A DNA stretch of 64,000 nt from Flavobacteriales bacterium (GTDB lineage Bacteria; Bacteroidota; Bacteroidia; Flavobacteriales_D; Crocinitomicaceae). The translations under genes were made by a program, and so were the position numbers. Where the stretch lies: assembly GCA_947462255.1 (NCBI GenBank), contig CANHOA010000009.1:1-64000 (forward strand). The letters are read 5' to 3'. Under the pieces are notes generated by a model, which saw nothing but the letters and a program-made list of their open reading frames with translations, was not told the DNA's origin and ran no database searches. Positions 50,284-60,044 of this stretch are shown in pieces. Every line of letters starts with the position of its first letter. Position 1 is the stretch's first letter.

Positions 50284-52908
50284 ATGAAAATATTAAAAAT
50301 ACAAGCGTTACAAGGTCCAAATATTTGGAGTATTTCAAGAAAAAAACTTATCCAAATGCGTTTAGATTTGGAGGAATTAGAAGAATTGCCTACGAATAAA
50401 ATTGAGGGGTTTAGAGAACGCATTGAGCTCTTGATACCATCGTTAATCACACATCGTTGTTCTGAGGGTTGCCATGGCGGATTTTTTATGCGAATTGATA
50501 ATGGAACGTGGATGGGACATGTGATCGAACATATTGCCTTAGAGATTCAAACACTTGCCGGCATGGATGTCGGATATGGTAGAACGAGAGAAACCAAAAC
50601 GAAAGGCGTATATAACGTTGTTTTTAATTATATCGAAGAAAAAGTAGGTGTATTTGCTGCTGAAGCATCTGTAAATATTGCTCAGGCACTTATCGATAAC
50701 GTTCCGTATGATTTACAGCGGGACATTCAAAACATGCGAGAAATTCGTGAAAAAGTTCGCCTAGGACCGAGCACAGGAAGCATCGTTGATGAGGCAAAAG
50801 CAAGAGATATTCCATGGATTCGCTTAGGGACTAATTCATTAATTCAATTGGGGTACGGGATAAATCAAATGCGTTTCCAAGCAACAATTACCTGTAAAAC
50901 CAGCAATATTGCGGTGGATATTGCTTGCAACAAAGAGCAAACAAAAAAAATGTTGGACGCGGCCTCAATTCCAGTTGCGAAAGGATCTATTTGTGTAGAT
51001 GCTGAAGACCTTGAAGCTACCATTAAATCGATTGGATATCCGATAGTACTAAAACCACTAGATGGGAATCATGGAAAAGGCGCATCCATCAACGTAACCA
51101 AATGGGAAGATGCCTTATTGGGCTTGGAATATGCACAAAAATATTCAAGGAAAGTTATTGTTGAACGTTTTATAAGTGGGTATGATTTCCGGGTTTTAGT
51201 AATCGATAATAAACTAGTTGCTGCCGCCCAAAGAGTTCCTGCCCATGTAGTTGGAGACGGAAAACATACGATTAATGAATTAATTGCTCAAGTAAACGAT
51301 GATCCTCGCAGGGGCTACGGCCACGAAAACGTATTAACTGAAATTGAAATTGATAGAGACAGTTTAGAATTATTAGACAAAAGAGGTTTTACTGTTGATA
51401 CAATTCCAGAAAAAGCTGACATTGTCTATCTAAAATCAACCGCAAATTTGAGTACCGGAGGAACATCGATTGATGTTACCGATATGATGCACCCGGAAAA
51501 TATTTTTATGGCGGAAAGGATCTCTAGAATTATTGGATTGGATATTTGCGGAGTAGATATTATGGCGCGCAATTTAACAGAATCATTAAAAGAAAATGGC
51601 GGTGTTATTTTGGAGGTGAATGCTGCTCCAGGATTTAGGATGCATTTAGCCCCTTCTGAAGGATTGCCTAGAAATGTTGCTGCTCCAGTTATTGATATGC
51701 TCTATCCTCCGGGGAAACCCTCACGGATTCCAATAATTGCTGTAACAGGGACTAATGGAAAAACCACAACAACTCGTTTAATTGCGCACATTGTTAAAAA
51801 TAATGGCTTCCGCGTTGGTTTTACGACCTCTGACGGAATCTATATTCAAAACCATTTAATGGAAAAAGGAGATACAACCGGCCCTATTTCTGCCGAGTAT
51901 ATCCTAAAAGATCCAAATGTTGAGTTTGCTGTACTAGAAACAGCCAGAGGAGGAATTTTGCGATCCGGCCTAGGATTTAGTAAATGTGATATTGGTGTCA
52001 TTACAAATATTCAGGAAGACCATTTAGGAATAAGTGATATCCATGATCTTAAAGATTTATCACGCGTAAAATCAGTGGTTGTTGAGAGTATAAAAAAAGG
52101 AGGGTGGGCAGTTTTAAACGGAGAAGATGAATATTGTTTAAAGATTGCTGAAAAACTCGATTGTAATGTTGCGTTATTTAGCTTAAACGAAAACAACGAG
52201 GCTATTGTTGAGCATTGTAAAAAGGGGGGCATTGCAGCCATTTATGAAAATGGATTCATTACTATAAAAAAGGGAGATTGGAAGATTCGAGTCGAAAAAG
52301 CGACCGTTATTCCATTAACGATGAGTGGGAAAGCTAAATTCATGATTGCAAATGTTCTGGCAGCTACGCTTGCGTCTTATATTTATGGATTTAAAATCGA
52401 GGACATTAAATTATCCTTAGCCACCTTTATTCCTGGCGCTGCACAGACTCCAGGACGCATGAATGTTTTTGAATTTTCAAAATTTAAGGTGATGATCGAT
52501 TTTGCACACAATCCTATGGGATACCGTGGCATTGAAGATTACCTTCAAAGTGTTGATGCAAGCCGAAAAATTGGCATTATATCCGGCATTGGAGACCGTC
52601 GAGATGAAGACATTAAAGAATGTGCGAGAATAGGCGCGAGAATGTTTGATCATATCATTATTCGACAGGAAAAATACTTGCGAGGCAGAACAGAAAAAGA
52701 AATAATTGACCTCATCATTGAAGGAATAATTGAATCAGATCCTACAACAACGTATGAAGTAGTCAACCTCGAGATAGATGCTATTCGACATGCTATTTCT
52801 TTAGCAAAAGAAGGAACGTATATTGTTGCACTGAGCGATGTAGTGGCAAATGCTATTGAGATTGTCCAAGGGTATTTAGATGAGGAAATCGAAAATGTTG
52901 CGGGCTGA
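50284..52908 (+). CDS. cphA: Cyanophycin synthetase
   Basis: 874 aa, normal for CphA. An N-terminal CphA-specific region (~1-160) has CSEGCHGGFF and MGHVIEHIALEIQ. An ATP-grasp domain (~210-470; KPLDGNHGKGASINV) adds aspartate to the backbone, and a Mur-ligase-like domain starts near 487 (VTGTNGKTTTT, then NIQEDHLG) and adds the arginine side chain. It polymerises Asp-Arg storage polymer in the cytoplasm without a ribosome. No cyanophycinase gene lies in the window; in this phylum it is often adjacent. Divergent from prs; xseA follows after four bases. Confidence 0.95.
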   Translation: MKILKIQALQGPNIWSISRKKLIQMRLDLEELEELPTNKIEGFRERIELLIPSLITHRCSEGCHGGFFMRIDNGTWMGHVIEHIALEIQTLAGMDVGYGRTRETKTKGVYNVVFNYIEEKVGVFAAEASVNIAQALIDNVPYDLQRDIQNMREIREKVRLGPSTGSIVDEAKARDIPWIRLGTNSLIQLGYGINQMRFQATITCKTSNIAVDIACNKEQTKKMLDAASIPVAKGSICVDAEDLEATIKSIGYPIVLKPLDGNHGKGASINVTKWEDALLGLEYAQKYSRKVIVERFISGYDFRVLVIDNKLVAAAQRVPAHVVGDGKHTINELIAQVNDDPRRGYGHENVLTEIEIDRDSLELLDKRGFTVDTIPEKADIVYLKSTANLSTGGTSIDVTDMMHPENIFMAERISRIIGLDICGVDIMARNLTESLKENGGVILEVNAAPGFRMHLAPSEGLPRNVAAPVIDMLYPPGKPSRIPIIAVTGTNGKTTTTRLIAHIVKNNGFRVGFTTSDGIYIQNHLMEKGDTTGPISAEYILKDPNVEFAVLETARGGILRSGLGFSKCDIGVITNIQEDHLGISDIHDLKDLSRVKSVVVESIKKGGWAVLNGEDEYCLKIAEKLDCNVALFSLNENNEAIVEHCKKGGIAAIYENGFITIKKGDWKIRVEKATVIPLTMSGKAKFMIANVLAATLASYIYGFKIEDIKLSLATFIPGAAQTPGRMNVFEFSKFKVMIDFAHNPMGYRGIEDYLQSVDASRKIGIISGIGDRRDEDIKECARIGARMFDHIIIRQEKYLRGRTEKEIIDLIIEGIIESDPTTTYEVVNLEIDAIRHAISLAKEGTYIVALSDVVANAIEIVQGYLDEEIENVAG

Positions 52909-52912
52909 CTAA

Positions 52913-54313
52913 ATGAGCGAACGACAGATTTTCACCCTAAAGCAGGTGGTGTCTTCAATAAAGAAAACCATTGAAGATCGCTACCAAAGTCCTTATTGGG
53001 TTAAAGCGGAAATGCATAAGCTAAACCTTTACCCAAGTGGGCACGCATTTCCTGAATTAGTTCAAAAGGAAGGCGATAAAATCGTTGCTCAAATTAATGG
53101 CACTATTTGGAAAACTCAATTTAATCAGATTAACCGACGTTTTATTGAGGTTGTTAAAGAACCTTTAGATGAGGGTAAAAACTTACTGTTGTATGTTAAA
53201 ATAGTATTCAATGAATCCTATGGATTAAGCCTACAAATTTTAGACATCGACCCCTCGTTTTCCTTAGGAGAATTGCAAAAAGAACGTGATGAATCAATAA
53301 AAAAATTACACGAATTAGGTATTTTGAATAAAAATCAAAACCTACCTTTCCCCTTATTACCCAAACGAATTGCTATCATTTCGGCAGAATCCAGCAAAGG
53401 ACTTTCGGATTTTATACAGATGTTGGCCGAATCAAGCCATAAATACATCCTTGAAACCCATTTATTCCCCGCCTATCTTCAAGGTGATGTCGCTGTAAAT
53501 TCAATTGTGCAAGTATTAACTAAAATAAAAAAGGTGCAACACCATTTTGATGTTGTCCTTATTATTCGAGGTGGTGGTGGTGAAGTAGGTCTTTCTTGCT
53601 ATAATAATTTTGAACTTTGCAAAAGTATTGCTGAGTTTCCTCTTCCTGTTTTAACCGGCATTGGTCATTCAACCAATTTAACCGTGGCGGAAATGGTTTC
53701 GTTTAGGCATGCCATAACTCCAACTAAATTAGCAGAGTTTTTATTGGTAAACTTTAAAGAATATGATGCTGAAATTCAAAATGCTTGCTACATTCTAAAG
53801 ACAAAAAGCATAAACTGTCTGGCGCATTCAAAAACAGCCTTTAAAAATACGGCAGGCATGCTGAAACAATTAACGCTAAACTTAAGTCTCTCTGCACGAA
53901 ACAACCTTAGTATTTGTTCTACTAAAATATCGTATTCAACAGCACAAATGATAGAACGAGCGAATGGAAAAATCGATCGAGTTGTCTTTACAATTGAGCG
54001 AACTGCCAAAAATCAGCTAACAAATTACGCTGCCATTTTTGATGGATATAATACCCGAATTTTGTTGGCTATAGTGCATAAAAATGAACAAGAAGCGAAG
54101 CAATTAGTTGCTTTTGAAAATATTATTAATGCCCTAAATCCAGAAAACGTTCTCAAAAGAGGCTACTCAATGACCTTGCATAAAGGTAAATTGATAAGCA
54201 AAGCAACACCGTTAAAAGAAGGCGATATTTTGCTGACTAAGACGGAAGATTTATTGATTACATCTACTTGGATAAAAACTGAATTACCTACCGATCAAGA
54301 ACAAATTGAATAA
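52913..54313 (+). CDS. xseA: Exodeoxyribonuclease VII large subunit
   Basis: 466 aa. An N-terminal OB-fold (~5-105; IFTLKQVVSSIKKTIEDRY, with the P-S-G-H-A-F-P-E-L element) is followed by the nuclease domain (LPKRIAIISAESSKGLSDFI, RGGGGEVGLSCYNN, GIGHSTNLTVAEMV) and a coiled coil. The C-terminal motif is NVLKRGYSMTLHKGK. With XseB it degrades single-stranded DNA to oligonucleotides in repair. No xseB follows; the next gene has its own promoter box. Probably cotranscribed with cphA. Confidence 0.93.
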   Translation: MSERQIFTLKQVVSSIKKTIEDRYQSPYWVKAEMHKLNLYPSGHAFPELVQKEGDKIVAQINGTIWKTQFNQINRRFIEVVKEPLDEGKNLLLYVKIVFNESYGLSLQILDIDPSFSLGELQKERDESIKKLHELGILNKNQNLPFPLLPKRIAIISAESSKGLSDFIQMLAESSHKYILETHLFPAYLQGDVAVNSIVQVLTKIKKVQHHFDVVLIIRGGGGEVGLSCYNNFELCKSIAEFPLPVLTGIGHSTNLTVAEMVSFRHAITPTKLAEFLLVNFKEYDAEIQNACYILKTKSINCLAHSKTAFKNTAGMLKQLTLNLSLSARNNLSICSTKISYSTAQMIERANGKIDRVVFTIERTAKNQLTNYAAIFDGYNTRILLAIVHKNEQEAKQLVAFENIINALNPENVLKRGYSMTLHKGKLISKATPLKEGDILLTKTEDLLITSTWIKTELPTDQEQIE

Positions 54314-54325
54314 TAGATAGAATTA

Positions 54326-54356
54326 TTGCAAGCAGCTAACAAGTTGATTACCTTTG
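54326..54356 (+). promoter_or_regulatory. rnpA promoter (TTG-N20-TACCTTTG) abutting the start
   Basis: TTG at 54326-54328, 20-base spacer, perfect -7 box at 54349-54356, five bases before the rnpA ATG. Both elements and the spacing fit, so this is the best-supported leaderless candidate. Confidence 0.7.
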
Positions 54357-54361
54357 TAAGT

Positions 54362-54751
54362 ATGAACTTCACCTTTGGAAAAGCATATCATTTATGCGGA
54401 AAGAAAAAGATTGATGCCGTCTTTCAAGGAGGTGTTAAAATCCATGGATTCCCATTTCTTTCGTATCATTTGCCCCAGCCAAAAGATGATTCAACGTTCA
54501 AGATTTTAGTGAGTGTTCCAAAAAAATTTATCAAGAAAGCACACGAACGTAACTACATAAAACGTTGTATGCGAGAGGGAATTAGAAAAAACAAGGAGCT
54601 GTTAGAAGAATTGCTACTTTTGAAAGGATTTGGACTGGATATTGCCTTGGTGTATGTTTCCCGAGAAAGAAATGAATCAAATGAAATAGAACTAAAAATC
54701 GTTAGTCATTTAAAAAAAATCAGAAATGAATTACAAAATCAACTTAATTAA
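54362..54751 (+). CDS. rnpA: Ribonuclease P protein component
   Basis: The start at ATG 54362 (MNFTFGKAYHLCGKK) fits the family N-terminus and follows directly on a promoter box; the frame upstream to 54326 would overlap the promoter. 129 aa, basic. RNYIKRCMREGIR is the RNR signature that contacts the RNase P RNA. It helps mature the 5' ends of tRNAs. It is not beside rpmH here. The last 26 bases overlap the S41 protease gene. Confidence 0.92.
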   Translation: MNFTFGKAYHLCGKKKIDAVFQGGVKIHGFPFLSYHLPQPKDDSTFKILVSVPKKFIKKAHERNYIKRCMREGIRKNKELLEELLLLKGFGLDIALVYVSRERNESNEIELKIVSHLKKIRNELQNQLN

Positions 54752-56372
54752 GCAATTACTTTTTAGCGTAGTCTTGCTTTTTTCGCTCCAAGCGAAAGCC
54801 CAATCCAATGGTTTTGAGGTTATAAAAAGCCTTGAATTAATGGACCAAATTTATGAAAATCTCGATCTTTATTTTGTCGACGATGTTCAGCCTGGGAAAT
54901 TATCAAAAGTTGCTATTGATGCGATGCTAAAAGAACTTGATCCCTACACGGTTTACTATGCTGAAGCGAATATCGAAGATTATCGCCTAATGACAACGGG
55001 ACAATATGGTGGAATCGGATCTTTAATAAAAAAAGCAGATGAGTATGTATACATCAGCGAGCCATATGAAGGAAACCCTGCTCAAAAAAGTGGTTTGAGA
55101 GCTGGCGACAAAATCTTAGAAATTGATGGTAAAACGATGTTTAACAAACCAAGTGACCAAGTTTCCGATGCTTTAAAGGGGCCAAAAGGAACGGTGGTAA
55201 AAATACTAGTGGAACGATTCAATGAAGGAAATAAATTAATCGAAATAACACGTGATGAAATTAAAATCCCTGATGTTCCATATTACGGAATAATTAAAGA
55301 AAAGGTCGGTTATATTTCATTAAATAGCTTTACCCAAACTGCTTCTGAAGAAGTTAAAAAAGGAATCATAGCCATGCAAAAAGAGGGCATGGAGCAATTA
55401 ATTTTAGATTTAAGAGGAAATGGTGGGGGCTTATTAATTGAGGCGGTAAAAATTGTAAATTTCTTTGTGCCCAAGGATAAGGTTGTCGTTTTTACAAAGG
55501 GACGAGTAAAAGAGGAAAATCATGTTTATAAAACGATGGAGGAACCTATTGCCTTGGGATTGCCCCTGATTGTATTGATAGATGAGGGTTCTGCATCCGC
55601 AAGCGAAATTGTTGCAGGAAGCTTACAGGATCTAGACCGTGCCGTGATTATTGGAGAGCAAAGTTATGGAAAGGGATTAGTTCAACGCACCTATGATTTG
55701 AAATACGGATCTAAAGTTAAGATAACCATTGCGAAATACTATACCCCTTCTGGGCGCTGTGTGCAACGCTTGGAATACTATGATAAAGAGTCAGGGGCCA
55801 AGCCGAAAGAAATTTCAGATTCTTTATTGCGTAAATTTAAAACGCAAAATGGCAGGGATGTCATTGATGGTCGCGGAATAGATCCAGATCTTGCCATTGA
55901 AAAAGAAGACTTAAGTCAATTTAGTGCCCTACTGTTTAGCAAAAACATATTCTTTAATTATGCCACCCAATACCATGCTAATAAAAAAGAAATCGCTACA
56001 GCAGATAAATTTCAATTATCTGATGATGAATACGCTTTGTTTAAAACGTATGTCTTAAATGCTAAATTAAGTTACTCGACGGCAGCACAAAATGCATTAA
56101 AAAAATTGAAACTAGAAGCCGAAAAGGAGGGCACGTTTGACGACCTTAAAGCAGAATACGAAAATATACTTTTGAAAATAAGTCCTGACCCCGCGAAGGA
56201 CCTTGATAAATATCGAATTGAAATTGCTGAAATGCTAGAAAATGAAATTGTTTCTCGGTACTATTTCCAAAAAGGACGTACAATAAATTCCTTTGAACAT
56301 GATCCAGCAGTCATCAAAGCAATTCAAACGGCATTGGATAATAATTCCTATAATGCCATTCTGAAAAATTAA
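54726..56372 (+). CDS. S41-family C-terminal processing protease with PDZ domain
   Basis: 548 aa with signal peptide (FSVVLLFSLQAKAQ, ~residue 26). A PDZ domain (~90-175; GGIGSLIKK...GLRAGDKILEIDGK) is followed by the S41 catalytic core with the Ser motif GSASASE (288-294) and Lys316 (YGKGLVQ), the Ser-Lys dyad. The C-terminal ~170 residues are a helical extension. Periplasmic; likely trims misfolded or lipoprotein substrates. The start lies 26 bases inside rnpA; a rnpA-S41 pair is common in this phylum. Confidence 0.93.
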   Translation: MNYKINLIKQLLFSVVLLFSLQAKAQSNGFEVIKSLELMDQIYENLDLYFVDDVQPGKLSKVAIDAMLKELDPYTVYYAEANIEDYRLMTTGQYGGIGSLIKKADEYVYISEPYEGNPAQKSGLRAGDKILEIDGKTMFNKPSDQVSDALKGPKGTVVKILVERFNEGNKLIEITRDEIKIPDVPYYGIIKEKVGYISLNSFTQTASEEVKKGIIAMQKEGMEQLILDLRGNGGGLLIEAVKIVNFFVPKDKVVVFTKGRVKEENHVYKTMEEPIALGLPLIVLIDEGSASASEIVAGSLQDLDRAVIIGEQSYGKGLVQRTYDLKYGSKVKITIAKYYTPSGRCVQRLEYYDKESGAKPKEISDSLLRKFKTQNGRDVIDGRGIDPDLAIEKEDLSQFSALLFSKNIFFNYATQYHANKKEIATADKFQLSDDEYALFKTYVLNAKLSYSTAAQNALKKLKLEAEKEGTFDDLKAEYENILLKISPDPAKDLDKYRIEIAEMLENEIVSRYYFQKGRTINSFEHDPAVIKAIQTALDNNSYNAILKN

Positions 56373-56379
56373 GCGCCTA

Positions 56380-57831
56380 GTGAGCAGCACGATAAAAGGT
56401 ATTTCGAAACGAACAAGCGATAGGATTCACCTTTTCCTTATTGGGATTATGCTAATAGGTATAGTTTGCAGTAAGTTTCTTATGTCTATCACCCTATTTC
56501 TATGCATTGGAAATCTACTTCTAGAAATGGGTTTTCGTGCCTATTGGAAACGAATTAAAGAAAATCATCTTTTACATCTAATTCTTGGTTTTTATCTATT
56601 ACATCTTCTAAGTCTTTTTTGGAGCGAAAACATCGCATACGGCCTTAATGATTTGAGGGTCAAGGCCCCCTTATTGGTTATTCCTGTCATTCTAATTGCT
56701 AAACCGATTGCTAAAGCCAATCTCAAATGGTTGTATTTACTATTAATTGTTAGTTTGTTGATTACGTCGCTTATCAATTTCTTTAGCTATCAATTTTCCT
56801 TAGCTAACCATACCGCAATAGATATTCGAGAACTTTCATTATTTGGATCACATATCCGATATGGAATTTTATTATCATTTGGTCTTGGCGTCTGTTTTTT
56901 TCTAAGCCGCGAACTCAAGAAATATTCTCTTATTTGGATATGTATCGGGGCTTGGTTTATTTTCTATACCTATTATAGCCAAATACTTTCAGGGCTTATT
57001 GCCTTACTTGTTGTTATTACCATTTTGGTAATTTTTCACCTGAAAGAAAGGAAATGGATCTTATTTAGTGGCTTTACGCTGGTAATCATGGGAATAAGTG
57101 CCATCCTCTTTTTTATTTTTACACCAAAAACCACTGCGCATAAACAAGCAAATAATATCGCTGAGATGCGCACGGCATGGAATAAAAGATCACCGTATGC
57201 ATTCGATAGCCTTGACCTAAAAAAACAACCATTAAAAACCACACTAACAAGGTATTTAGATTCAAAAGAACTGCCGCATAATGATCTTGGGCTAAGTAAA
57301 CTTAGCCAAAATGATATGCATAATGTTGAAAATGGATATGCTGATGTTCATGAAACAGGGTTCGGGTTTATGGCAAGAATGTACGGATTGAGGTATCAAA
57401 TACAGCATAGCCAAAATCCAAACGGACATTCTTTGCTACAACGATTGGAATCATGGCATACAGGATGGCAAATCATTCAAAAAAATTGGTTGTTCGGAGT
57501 AGGTGCTGGGGATGTCGCCGACGAATTTGAGAAGAAATATAACGAGAATAGATCTCTTTTAATCAAAGAAAATAGAATCCGTGCACATAATTCATACCTT
57601 ACCTATTGGTTAAGTTTTGGTGTTTTTGGGATCCTCTTATTTGTCTATTTACAATTCGCCTTCTTTTTCAAGCAGTATAAGGAAATGAACTATTTAGGTA
57701 TCTTATTCCTCAGCGTTTCAATTGTTTCTTTTCTATTAGAAGATACCTTAGAAACACAAACCGGTGTTACTTTTTTCGCCTTTTTCTATGCCCTTTATGC
57801 TATAAAAGAAACAAGACTAAACGACAATTAA
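56380..57831 (+). CDS. O-antigen ligase-like polytopic membrane protein
   Basis: 483 aa from a GTG start seven bases after the S41 gene. About ten to eleven membrane segments, with a large soluble loop (~255-375) between TM pairs; AHNSYLTYWLSFGVFG near 403-418 is the Wzy_C/WaaL signature with its conserved His. Family members join O-antigen or other polysaccharides to a lipid or protein acceptor at the periplasmic face. The donor is unknown, and no polysaccharide cluster is nearby. Probably cotranscribed with the protease. Confidence 0.83.
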   Translation: MSSTIKGISKRTSDRIHLFLIGIMLIGIVCSKFLMSITLFLCIGNLLLEMGFRAYWKRIKENHLLHLILGFYLLHLLSLFWSENIAYGLNDLRVKAPLLVIPVILIAKPIAKANLKWLYLLLIVSLLITSLINFFSYQFSLANHTAIDIRELSLFGSHIRYGILLSFGLGVCFFLSRELKKYSLIWICIGAWFIFYTYYSQILSGLIALLVVITILVIFHLKERKWILFSGFTLVIMGISAILFFIFTPKTTAHKQANNIAEMRTAWNKRSPYAFDSLDLKKQPLKTTLTRYLDSKELPHNDLGLSKLSQNDMHNVENGYADVHETGFGFMARMYGLRYQIQHSQNPNGHSLLQRLESWHTGWQIIQKNWLFGVGAGDVADEFEKKYNENRSLLIKENRIRAHNSYLTYWLSFGVFGILLFVYLQFAFFFKQYKEMNYLGILFLSVSIVSFLLEDTLETQTGVTFFAFFYALYAIKETRLNDN

Positions 57832-57842
57832 TCTTTTTTAAT

Positions 57843-57850
57843 TACCTTCG
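57843..57850 (+). promoter_or_regulatory. Near-consensus -7 box (TACCTTCG) abutting the gldA start
   Basis: Seven of eight positions match TAnnTTTG; six bases separate it from the ATG at 57857. Confidence 0.4.
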
Positions 57851-57856
57851 TCGAGC

Positions 57857-58756
57857 ATGTCAATAGAAGTAAAAAATCTTTTTAAATATTACGGTCAACA
57901 AGCCGCTGTGAACGATGTTTCGTTCTCTGTTAAGCAAGGCGAAATTCTTGGTTTTCTTGGTCCGAACGGAGCAGGTAAATCGACCACCATGAAAATAATT
58001 ACGGGATTTATCCCCTCACATTCAGGCGAGGTGACAGTTTGTGGTCTAAAAGTAGATGTAGATAATCTAGAAGCAAGAAAGTTGATTGGGTATCTTCCGG
58101 AAAATAACCCTTTATACCTCGACATGTATGTGAAAGAATATCTTGAATTTGTTGGAGGGATTTATAAAATAAAAAAGGTAAAAAGCAGAGTGAATGAAAT
58201 GATTGATGCTGTTGGTTTAGGCATTGAGCAAAATAAAAAAATTGGCGCATTATCCAAAGGATATCGGCAACGAGTTGGTTTAGCTCAAGCAATCATTCAC
58301 GATCCAAAAGTGCTAATTCTAGACGAACCAACCTCTGGATTAGACCCCAATCAATTAGTGGAAATTCGCGAACTAATCCGAACCATTGGCCAGCAGAAAA
58401 CCGTGATGTTCTCTACACACATTATGCAAGAAGCTGAAGCTATTTGCGATCGTTTGGTCATTATAAATAATGGCCGAATTGTAGCAAATGACAGAGCACT
58501 AAGCTTGCAAGAAAAAAATGAAGAGCAAACCAGTTATATAGAATTTGATCAAGTTGTTTCCAAAACGCAATTGGCAAAAATTGTAGGCGTAAAAAAAGTA
58601 GAAGCTATCAAAAATGGATGGTTAGTATCTGCTGATCAAAAAATTGATTTGAATAAAGAAATAGCGCTGCATGCGCAACAAGAAGGGTGGCTTATTTTAA
58701 CCTTAAAGACCGAAAAGAAAACCCTTGAAGAAGTGTTTAGAAACTTAACCAAATAA
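57857..58756 (+). CDS. gldA: Gliding-motility-type ABC transporter ATPase, GldA
   Basis: 299 aa. Walker A GPNGAGKST (35-43), signature LSKGYRQR (132-139; Lys in place of the usual Gly is normal for GldA) and Walker B VLILDEP (152-158). A C-terminal ~80-residue extension (from about 215) is typical of GldA. GldA pairs with membrane proteins GldF/GldG; these are not in the window. Gliding requires them only in some species, so motility is not proven. The tyrS gene follows three bases later. Confidence 0.85.
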   Translation: MSIEVKNLFKYYGQQAAVNDVSFSVKQGEILGFLGPNGAGKSTTMKIITGFIPSHSGEVTVCGLKVDVDNLEARKLIGYLPENNPLYLDMYVKEYLEFVGGIYKIKKVKSRVNEMIDAVGLGIEQNKKIGALSKGYRQRVGLAQAIIHDPKVLILDEPTSGLDPNQLVEIRELIRTIGQQKTVMFSTHIMQEAEAICDRLVIINNGRIVANDRALSLQEKNEEQTSYIEFDQVVSKTQLAKIVGVKKVEAIKNGWLVSADQKIDLNKEIALHAQQEGWLILTLKTEKKTLEEVFRNLTK

Positions 58757-58759
58757 ATA

Positions 58760-60043
58760 ATGCCGTCTAATTTTATTGCTGAATTACGTTGGAGAGGAAT
58801 GATACATGATATCATGCCAGGCACTGAAGAAGCGCTAAATAGGCAGGTCTCTGCTGGATATATCGGATTCGATCCTACTGCCGATTCACTTCATGTTGGA
58901 CATCTAGTACAAATCATGACCTTAGTTCATTTTCAACGCGCAGGACATAAACCATTTGCATTGGTTGGCGGAGCAACAGGAATGGTTGGAGATCCCTCCG
59001 GAAAGTCAAAGGAGCGAAATTTATTGAATGCCGAAACATTAAACCACAATGTGGCCTGCGTAAAAAAACAACTTGAGAAGTTTTTAGATTTTGAGCGTGG
59101 TGAAAATGCAGCAGAATTGGTTAACAACTTCGATTGGTTTAAGAATTTTTCTTTTTTAGATTTTATCCGCGATGTAGGAAAACACATTTCGATTAATTAT
59201 ATGCTATCAAAGGATTCTGTTAAATCAAGGCTCGAAACCGGTATGTCTTTTACTGAATTTAGTTATCAGTTAGTGCAGGGGTATGATTTCTATTACCTCA
59301 ACCAACATAAAAATTGCATCTTACAATTGGGAGGATCAGATCAATGGGGAAATATAGTGACAGGAACTGAATTGATTCGACGAAAATCGGGCAATGAGGC
59401 CTATGCAGTAACCACTCCACTTATCAAAAAAGCTGATGGGACAAAATTCGGCAAAACAGAAGGGGAAAGTGTATGGCTTGATCCGATGAAAACATCCCCC
59501 TATCAATTTTATCAGTTTTGGTTAAATACAAGTGATGCAGATGCGCCAAATTACATTCGAATCTTTACCCTAAAAACGAATAAAGAGATTGATGAAATAA
59601 TCAGCCTTCACGAAGTCGAACCGCACGTGAGATTATTACAAAAAGCACTGGCCGAAGACATTACTTTAAGAGTCCATGGAAAGGATGATTTAGCAAATGC
59701 TATTCTTGCATCTAAAATATTATTTGGAAATTCGACTACAGCAGAATTAATGGAGATAAATGAGCGTGATTTTTTAACTATTTTCGAAGGCGTTCAGCAG
59801 GTAGATATTCCCAAAATTGAACTGGAAAATGGCTTAACTATTGTTGACGCCCTATGTTCAAAATCTGGGTTTCTATCGTCTAATGGAGAAGCACGTAGAG
59901 AATTGAAGGCCAATGCAATTTCAGTTAATAAGCAAAAGGTAAACGAAGAATTTGTACTAACAAATAAGGATTTAATACAAGGTAAATTCATCCTTTTAGG
60001 AAAAGGAAAAAAAACCAACTACATTCTGACGATTAGTGATTGA
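58760..60043 (+). CDS. tyrS: Tyrosyl-tRNA synthetase
   Basis: 427 aa. The class I signature HIGH appears as HVGH (45-48) and KMSKS as KFGKT (229-233), the usual bacterial TyrS form. GGSDQWGNIVTG lies between them and a C-terminal S4 domain (~350-420; SSNGEARRELKANAISVN) binds the tRNA. It charges tRNA-Tyr. Three bases after gldA; convergent with queA across a single base. Confidence 0.97.
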   Translation: MPSNFIAELRWRGMIHDIMPGTEEALNRQVSAGYIGFDPTADSLHVGHLVQIMTLVHFQRAGHKPFALVGGATGMVGDPSGKSKERNLLNAETLNHNVACVKKQLEKFLDFERGENAAELVNNFDWFKNFSFLDFIRDVGKHISINYMLSKDSVKSRLETGMSFTEFSYQLVQGYDFYYLNQHKNCILQLGGSDQWGNIVTGTELIRRKSGNEAYAVTTPLIKKADGTKFGKTEGESVWLDPMKTSPYQFYQFWLNTSDADAPNYIRIFTLKTNKEIDEIISLHEVEPHVRLLQKALAEDITLRVHGKDDLANAILASKILFGNSTTAELMEINERDFLTIFEGVQQVDIPKIELENGLTIVDALCSKSGFLSSNGEARRELKANAISVNKQKVNEEFVLTNKDLIQGKFILLGKGKKTNYILTISD

Positions 60044-60044
60044 T

